Assembly (NCBI GenBank): GCA_964428935.1
Contig: CAYSAG010000288.1
Location: forward strand, 1 to 6,761
From: JAADHY01 sp964428935
Lineage (GTDB): Bacteria; Planctomycetota; Planctomycetia; Planctomycetales; Planctomycetaceae
DNA length: 6,761 nucleotides
Direction of reading: 5' to 3'
The position numbers and the translations under genes were made by a program. Below, one piece after another: positions 1-3,988 of the stretch (positions within the stretch are counted from its first letter, which is position 1; each line of letters opens with the position of its first letter). The notes under the pieces were generated by a model. It was given only the letters and a program-made list of their open reading frames with translations, was not told where the DNA came from and ran no database searches.

Positions 1-3000
1 AGCGAACCGTCGCGGAGGGAGAGGAAGAGGCTGCCGCGGGCGGCAATGAGGCCGTCGAAAACCGGCGGCGTGTCCAACGGTTGCTCGTTCAGCACGCGAC
101 CGTCCTCGGCGTCCAGCACGGCCAGACGGGCCCCTTTCCGGCCCTCGAAAGCGGCGTACGGGTCGTCTGGGTCGAGCACGTCGGGCGGGCCAGCCACGTA
201 CAGCCGGTCGCCCGCCTTGACCATTCCGCGCACGCGAATCTTCAGCCACGTCGTCCACACCGGCGGTTCAGCCCGCGTGTAGCCAATCATTTTGTCCAGG
301 CCGAAAGCTTCGCTCTCCAGCTTGCGAATGTCGTTCTTGCCTTTTCCGCGAGCTCGCGAGTAGTCGGACTGCGGCAGCCAGCGAAGGGGCGTTCGCGACC
401 CCGGCTCGCCCACAATCTGCGGCTCGGTCGTGTTCCAATCCGCGAACACCAAGTAGCCGTTCGTTTCCGGGAAAAACATGGGGCTGTGGACGTTCCGGCG
501 GTAGAACACCTTCAGCGCGTAGGTCTTCTTGTCGTCGACCACCAAAATTTGGCCGCTTTTCGGTGCCTGGTTGGCCAACTGGAAGCCGGGCCAACGTTTG
601 GAGTACATCCAGAAGGTGCGGTTGTACCACGAGCCGTCCAGCAGGCTGGCGGTCGAGAAGACGTGAAGCCCCACGTCCTGTGCTCCTTTGCTCGACAGAA
701 CCGGCACCGGCACTTCCTTCAAGTCGAACGTCAGCTTTTTCTGTCGCATGTAAATGAACCCGCCTTCGCTGACGAGCAGCTCGGAGTTGGCCCCGAGCAC
801 GAAAAAGCTGACGTCCCGCTTCTCGGGTGGCTTGGGAAACGGTCCGTGCAGCCGGCCCTTGTGAAGCAGTCGCCCGGTCTGCGGGTCGACGCCGTAGAGG
901 TAGATTCCGCCGTCCAGGTAGGTGGAGCGTCCGGCTTCGAAGTAGGCGACGTCGTTCACGACCAGCACGCTGCCGTGCACCGGCCACGCCGACTCGACCT
1001 GGTCGAAGTAGCCGACGCGGCGGTCGTACGGAGCGGCCAGGAACCGCCAGACGAGGGAGCCGTCGTCGGCTCGCAGACAGTAAACCCGTCCGTCGTGACA
1101 CCCGAACAGAAGTAGCCCACGGTAGTAAGTCGGCGGCGAGTCAATGCGCCCGCCGGCCGTGAAGTGCCACCGCTCCTGGCCGCTGGCGCGGTCCAACGCG
1201 AACAACGTGTGCGAGTCGGAGTCGGCGACGTAGACGGTGTCGGCCACGACGACCGGCTGCGTCAGCGTGGTGCCCAGCTTCACCCGCCACCGGGGACGCA
1301 CCTGGACCGGCACTTCGGTGGGCGAGGTTCCGTGCCGAGCGGCGTCGTGGCGGAAAGTGGGCCAGTCGTCGGACGTCGCCGGCACTGCCTTGGCCGGGCG
1401 TCCGTAGGCCGGTCCCCGCTCCAGCCGCTCGCTGTCTGGAACGGCGTCCGGCTGGTTTTTCGGAGCCGCCTTCACGGCCGCGTTGCCCAACAGCTTCGCG
1501 CCCGGCTCGCAAAAGCACTGGTCCGCCGGCACGTACAGCAGACCGTAGGACGGAGTCATTCCGTAGCGACAGGCTCCACGCAGCCAGTTGTTCTGCGAAT
1601 GCTGCCCGTTGACCAGGTCAATGAACTCCGCCCCCTCCAACGACGTAATGACGTAACGCCGCGTCGCCCGGTTTCGGTAGCACCGGTGGTGGTGCTCCGG
1701 ACTGCGCAGGTTCCTGACGAAAATTCGCTTGCGTTGCTCGCCCGACCGCAGGTCCCAGCCCAGCAAGAGCACGTGAGGGCTCTTGCGCGACGGCCTGCCC
1801 TGCTCGTCGACACTAATCGCTCCCCGGTAGACCACGCCGTCGACGACAAACAAGTCCACCGACTCAATGCCGACCGGCACCGGCGTCTGCTGTTTCCACA
1901 GCAGGTGTCCGTCGCTGGCGTCGTAGGCGGCCAAGTTCTTCCCGCCGGCCAGCACGACGAACCCTTCCGTCACGACCAACGTGCGCACGCCGGGCTGTTT
2001 CAGCTCCACGCTCCACAAGGGACGACCGTCTTTCACGTCGAGGGCCGCCAGACGCTTGCCAGACAGGTAGACCAGGCGTCCCTGGTCCACGCCCCAGAGC
2101 AGCGGGCGAACGGCACCGACCGTTTCTTGCCACAGCACCCGTCCGCTGCGCCCGTCGACGGCCACAAACCGGCCAGCCTGCGACGTGTCCTGACCGCGAC
2201 GACTGGCGGCGGAGGCGTCTTGACGAGCCACGTACACGAAGGCCACGCCGTCGGCGACGACAATTTCGCGAGCGTCCTTGGTCTGTTCGACCGTCCTCAG
2301 GACGCGGCCCGTCGCGGCGTCCAGAATGGACAGCGGAGCTCGGAAGGCCAGCGTGACGTACAGCCGGTCGCCGTCGGCTACCAGCCGGCGTTGGGCTTCG
2401 TCGGGGACGTTGACCCGAGCCGCTCGCATTTTCGTCCAGTCCTTGCCTTCCCACTTTTCTCGAGCCCAGGCTCTCCACCCCCACTCGCCCAGCGGCTTCT
2501 TCCACAAAAGCTTTCCGTTGAAGGCGTCGCGACACACCAACGACCAACGGTCGGGAATGCGCTGGTCGGTAATGCCAATCAGTCCGTCGTCCTGAATGTA
2601 AAACATTCGACCGTTCGCAAAGACCGCCGCTTCGACGCCCGACGGGGTTTCGTGGCTGCGCAGCCACAGGGGCGGGGCGACCCACTGAAGACTGCGCGGC
2701 GGGCCGACCTCCGTGTCCTGGGCCACCGCGTTGTTGCCCGCGTCGTGCAGGAAGTGCGACCACTCGTCGATTGTTTCCGGGAAGGGTTTCCGAAGAATCC
2801 GACCGTCTTTCACAAAGTAGGCCGCTCCGTTCGGACGAAGCACACGCAGAATTTCCTCCGTCGGCACCGCCCCGGCTTCGCTGACCACGACCAGGTCAAT
2901 CAGGTTGTCGGCGTAGGGCAGGCGCGAACCGTCGAAATGCTCGACCGAGACCGGGCCGTAAAGGCCGAGCGAGCGAAGGTAGCGGCGGGCCGCGTCGACG

Positions 3001-3275
3001 TGGCTCGGGTCCGAGTCGAGTCCGTGGACGGTGAAACGGGCGTCCGGTCGCAGAGCCGCCGTCAATTGCCCGTCGCCACAGCCCAGGTGAACGACGAAGC
3101 CTCCTTGAATTCCCGTCTGCTGCAGAATCCGCTTCGCCGTCTGCTTTGCCGAGCTCGCGGCTTTGGACCGACCGGCTGCGTCCACACTGCCGTAAAGCAC
3201 CAACAGCAAAGCCAGCCCGGCACTTCCCACTAGCCGGACCCGAAACCCGCTCAACCCGACGCAGTTCCTTCTCAT
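1..3275 (-). CDS. Exported methyltransferase-like domain / PQQ beta-propeller repeat protein, 3' end cut by window edge
   Basis: The minus strand is open from the ATG at 3275-3273 to the left edge: 1091 codons, no stop. An AGGGGAG ribosome site 8 nt upstream fixes the start. Residues 1-33 form a signal peptide (R2, R3, R12, R14; hydrophobic core about 15-30; likely cleavage after V31-D32-A33). Residues 47-157 look like a class I SAM methyltransferase core: HLGCGDGQL (63-71, motif I), GLDSDP with D87 (motif II), YADNLIDLVVVS (121-132) and EILRVLRPNG (141-150). A conserved DEWSHFLHDAGNNAVA block follows at 170-185. PQQ-type blades recur, for example FNGKLLWKKPL (252-262), DGRSGRVLWQET (374-385), DVKDGRPLWSVEL (413-425), DASDGHLLWKQ (452-462), ALDRASGQERW (693-703), RADDGSLVWRF (735-745) and VLDAEDGRVL (1053-1062), probably two propellers joined by a Pro/Ala-rich linker near 597-635. 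C532, C569, C587, C589 and H528-H530 lie in a family block. The last visible residues resemble a final blade strand, so little is probably missing. Substrate and function are unknown. Pipelines may label it BamB, which I do not endorse. Confidence 0.9.
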   Translation of the reverse strand, partial: MRRNCVGLSGFRVRLVGSAGLALLLVLYGSVDAAGRSKAASSAKQTAKRILQQTGIQGGFVVHLGCGDGQLTAALRPDARFTVHGLDSDPSHVDAARRYLRSLGLYGPVSVEHFDGSRLPYADNLIDLVVVSEAGAVPTEEILRVLRPNGAAYFVKDGRILRKPFPETIDEWSHFLHDAGNNAVAQDTEVGPPRSLQWVAPPLWLRSHETPSGVEAAVFANGRMFYIQDDGLIGITDQRIPDRWSLVCRDAFNGKLLWKKPLGEWGWRAWAREKWEGKDWTKMRAARVNVPDEAQRRLVADGDRLYVTLAFRAPLSILDAATGRVLRTVEQTKDAREIVVADGVAFVYVARQDASAASRRGQDTSQAGRFVAVDGRSGRVLWQETVGAVRPLLWGVDQGRLVYLSGKRLAALDVKDGRPLWSVELKQPGVRTLVVTEGFVVLAGGKNLAAYDASDGHLLWKQQTPVPVGIESVDLFVVDGVVYRGAISVDEQGRPSRKSPHVLLLGWDLRSGEQRKRIFVRNLRSPEHHHRCYRNRATRRYVITSLEGAEFIDLVNGQHSQNNWLRGACRYGMTPSYGLLYVPADQCFCEPGAKLLGNAAVKAAPKNQPDAVPDSERLERGPAYGRPAKAVPATSDDWPTFRHDAARHGTSPTEVPVQVRPRWRVKLGTTLTQPVVVADTVYVADSDSHTLFALDRASGQERWHFTAGGRIDSPPTYYRGLLLFGCHDGRVYCLRADDGSLVWRFLAAPYDRRVGYFDQVESAWPVHGSVLVVNDVAYFEAGRSTYLDGGIYLYGVDPQTGRLLHKGRLHGPFPKPPEKRDVSFFVLGANSELLVSEGGFIYMRQKKLTFDLKEVPVPVLSSKGAQDVGLHVFSTASLLDGSWYNRTFWMYSKRWPGFQLANQAPKSGQILVVDDKKTYALKVFYRRNVHSPMFFPETNGYLVFADWNTTEPQIVGEPGSRTPLRWLPQSDYSRARGKGKNDIRKLESEAFGLDKMIGYTRAEPPVWTTWLKIRVRGMVKAGDRLYVAGPPDVLDPDDPYAAFEGRKGARLAVLDAEDGRVLNEQPLDTPPVFDGLIAARGSLFLSLRDGS

Positions 3276-3283
3276 GTTTCGTG

Positions 3284-3290
3284 CTCCCCT
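3284..3290 (-). promoter_or_regulatory. Ribosome binding site of the propeller gene
   Basis: On the minus strand the sequence reads AGGGGAG, then CACGAAAC (8 nt), then ATG. This purine-rich match to the anti-Shine-Dalgarno sequence at normal spacing decides the start at 3275. The predicted protein then begins directly with a signal peptide, which agrees. Confidence 0.75.
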
Positions 3291-3353
3291 AAAAGGCCGC
3301 GCTTCGCCCTTCGAGCTAACAGGTCCTCACTGCGACCGTAGCACTACACTAAC

Positions 3354-3400
3354 CCGAAGCCTCAGCGAGGACGGTCGTTTCGCCACCCGAGGCGCTTCGG
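3354..3400 (-). other. Bulged stem-loop in the presumed leader of the propeller gene
   Basis: CCGAAGC at 3354-3360 pairs with GCTTCGG at 3394-3400. CTC (3361-3363) continues the stem with GAG (3389-3391) across a 2-nt bulge. The enclosed 25 nt could fold further. The element lies 79-125 bp upstream of the minus-strand start codon, so it may sit in that gene's 5' untranslated region. A dyad folds on either strand; the strand given is an inference from the neighbouring gene. No known riboswitch class is recognised. Confidence 0.35.
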
Positions 3401-3481
3401 TCCGCGCGTGGTTCTATTTAGCGGACGAATCTCCGAAAGACCAATCCGCGGACAGTCACTGGCTGGTTCCGATGGTGCCAA

Positions 3482-3540
3482 ACCGAAGCGATTCGGTCAA
3501 CGCTGCGCGGTCGGCAGGCGGGCCAGCCGGTTGCTCCGGC
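3482..3540 (+). other. Two consecutive hairpins, possible structured leader or small RNA
   Basis: The first hairpin is ACCGAA (3482-3487), loop GCGA (3488-3491) and TTCGGT (3492-3497): a perfect 6-bp stem closed by a GNRA-type tetraloop. The second is GCCGG (3526-3530), loop TTGCT and CCGGC (3536-3540), a perfect 5-bp stem. A terminator-like hairpin follows within 10 nt. An alternative pairing exists between CCAGC (3523-3527) and GCTGG (3546-3550), which would disrupt both the second hairpin and the terminator stem, as expected of an antiterminator. Transcription of this stretch is not shown; the plus strand is inferred from the T-run position. Confidence 0.35.
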
Positions 3541-3548
3541 CGTGTGCT

Positions 3549-3568
3549 GGACCCGACGGTCCTTTTTT
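3549..3568 (+). terminator. Candidate intrinsic terminator or attenuator upstream of the BamA-family gene
   Basis: GGACC (3549-3553), loop CGAC (3554-3557) and GGTCC (3558-3562) form a perfect 5-bp stem followed at once by six T (3563-3568), the standard layout of a Rho-independent terminator on the plus strand. The stem is short, so efficiency may be modest. No protein gene ends here on this strand. If real, it ends a small RNA or antisense transcript from about 3300-3540, or attenuates transcription towards the gene at 3989. Confidence 0.4.
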
Positions 3569-3667
3569 GCTGCGGCCGAGCGTTCGGGCGGCCTGTGCTG
3601 GGCTGCGGCCGAACACGCGGGCCGCGCTGACCAGTTCTCCGGCGCGGGACTGTCAGCAAGTACCGAG

Positions 3668-3683
3668 CGTCGAACCGTCGAAC
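3668..3683. repeat. 8-bp perfect tandem repeat, CGTCGAAC x2
   Basis: CGTCGAAC occurs at 3668-3675 and again immediately at 3676-3683. It lies in the divergent spacer about 305 bp before the plus-strand start. It could be a pair of half-sites for a regulator, or chance in GC-rich DNA. Confidence 0.4.
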
Positions 3684-3781
3684 GTCCGTTTCGATTTCGT
3701 CTTGCCCCAAGGTCGCCTTTCCGTTACATGTACGCTCCCCTTCTGATTTCCCGGCCTGTCTGGGGCGTGGCAAGCGTGCGG

Positions 3782-3825
3782 ACGGCGAGCGGTCTTGGAC
3801 TGGCCAGTCAGGTCCCGCTCGGCGT
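3782..3825. promoter_or_regulatory. 44-bp interrupted palindrome, candidate operator or leader hairpin
   Basis: The dyad is centred between 3803 and 3804. The core GACTGGCCAGTC (3798-3809) is a perfect 12-bp palindrome. It is flanked symmetrically by CGAGCGG (3786-3792) with CCGCTCG (3815-3821), and then by ACG (3782-3784) with CGT (3823-3825). That gives 16 of 22 symmetric positions paired; the unpaired ones are the two 5-nt spacers and one G/G. It ends 163 bp before the start codon at 3989. The symmetry suits a dimeric DNA-binding protein or a large RNA stem-loop. No known operator consensus is recognised. Confidence 0.45.
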
Positions 3826-3974
3826 TGGTTCGGTGGTCGTCGCAAGACCGTTCGGACCGTGTCTGGCGGTGGGGCTAGCGTCGTTGCGGAGGCATGCCGG
3901 AACTTGCCCCGGGCTGTCGCGTCGCGCTTGCCGCCCTAGTCTGACTCGCTCGAGAGCTCCTCGAACCTCGGCCT

Positions 3975-3980
3975 GGAAGG
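3975..3980 (+). promoter_or_regulatory. Ribosome binding site deciding the BamA-family start
   Basis: GGAAGG lies 8 nt before the ATG at 3989. The frame is open much further upstream, to a GTG at 3542 and an ATG at 3728, but neither has a comparable site at good spacing. Only the 3989 start gives an immediate N-terminal signal sequence. Confidence 0.7.
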
Positions 3981-3988
3981 CGACAAGA

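Larger units (their letters stand above)
3276..3988. other. Non-coding divergent intergenic region
   Basis: This 713-bp spacer separates two divergently transcribed genes and must hold the promoters of both. Open frames across it (such as plus 3274-3630, plus 3408-3746 and minus 3845-3456) encode Arg/Ser/Gly-rich sequence without recognisable domains, ribosome sites or the codon bias of the flanking genes. I see no tRNA, no rRNA and no convincing -35/-10 pair. What stands out is secondary structure, listed separately: a hairpin at 3354-3400, three hairpins plus a T-run at 3482-3568, an 8-bp tandem repeat at 3668-3683 and a long dyad at 3782-3825. Smaller items are an 11-bp direct repeat GCTGCGGCCGA (3569-3579 and 3602-3612) and an 8-bp palindrome GGCATGCC (3891-3898). 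Confidence 0.8.

Noticed and set aside
81..1115. Plus-strand open frame of 344 codons
   Set aside because: Codon-aligned antisense shadow of the same minus-strand gene, with Val/His-rich composition and no domain.
1164..3233. Plus-strand open frame of 689 codons
   Set aside because: It is codon-aligned antisense to the propeller gene and stays open because sense codons seldom end in A. It has no ribosome site and no recognisable domain, while the minus frame has clear family motifs.
1..3275. Calling the left gene bamB
   Set aside because: BamB is a lipoprotein of roughly 390 aa with one eight-bladed propeller. This product exceeds 1091 aa, has a methyltransferase-like domain and a family-specific Cys block, and shows no lipobox.
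3415..3444. Possible minus-strand promoter, TTGGTC (3444-3439), 18-nt spacer, TAAATA (3420-3415)
   Set aside because: Each hexamer matches the sigma-70 consensus at only about three of six positions, which is expected by chance in 700 bp, and planctomycete promoter consensus is poorly known.
3274..3630. Plus-strand frame of 118 codons beginning over the start codon of the propeller gene
   Set aside because: Its ATG shares the CATG with the minus-strand start. It has no ribosome site and no protein family features, and the hairpin array lies within it.
3542..3988. N-terminal extension of the BamA-family protein to GTG 3542 or ATG 3728
   Set aside because: The extra 149 residues are low-complexity Arg/Ala/Ser sequence. 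Neither start has a good ribosome site, and the 3989 start has GGAAGG at 8 nt and begins a signal sequence.
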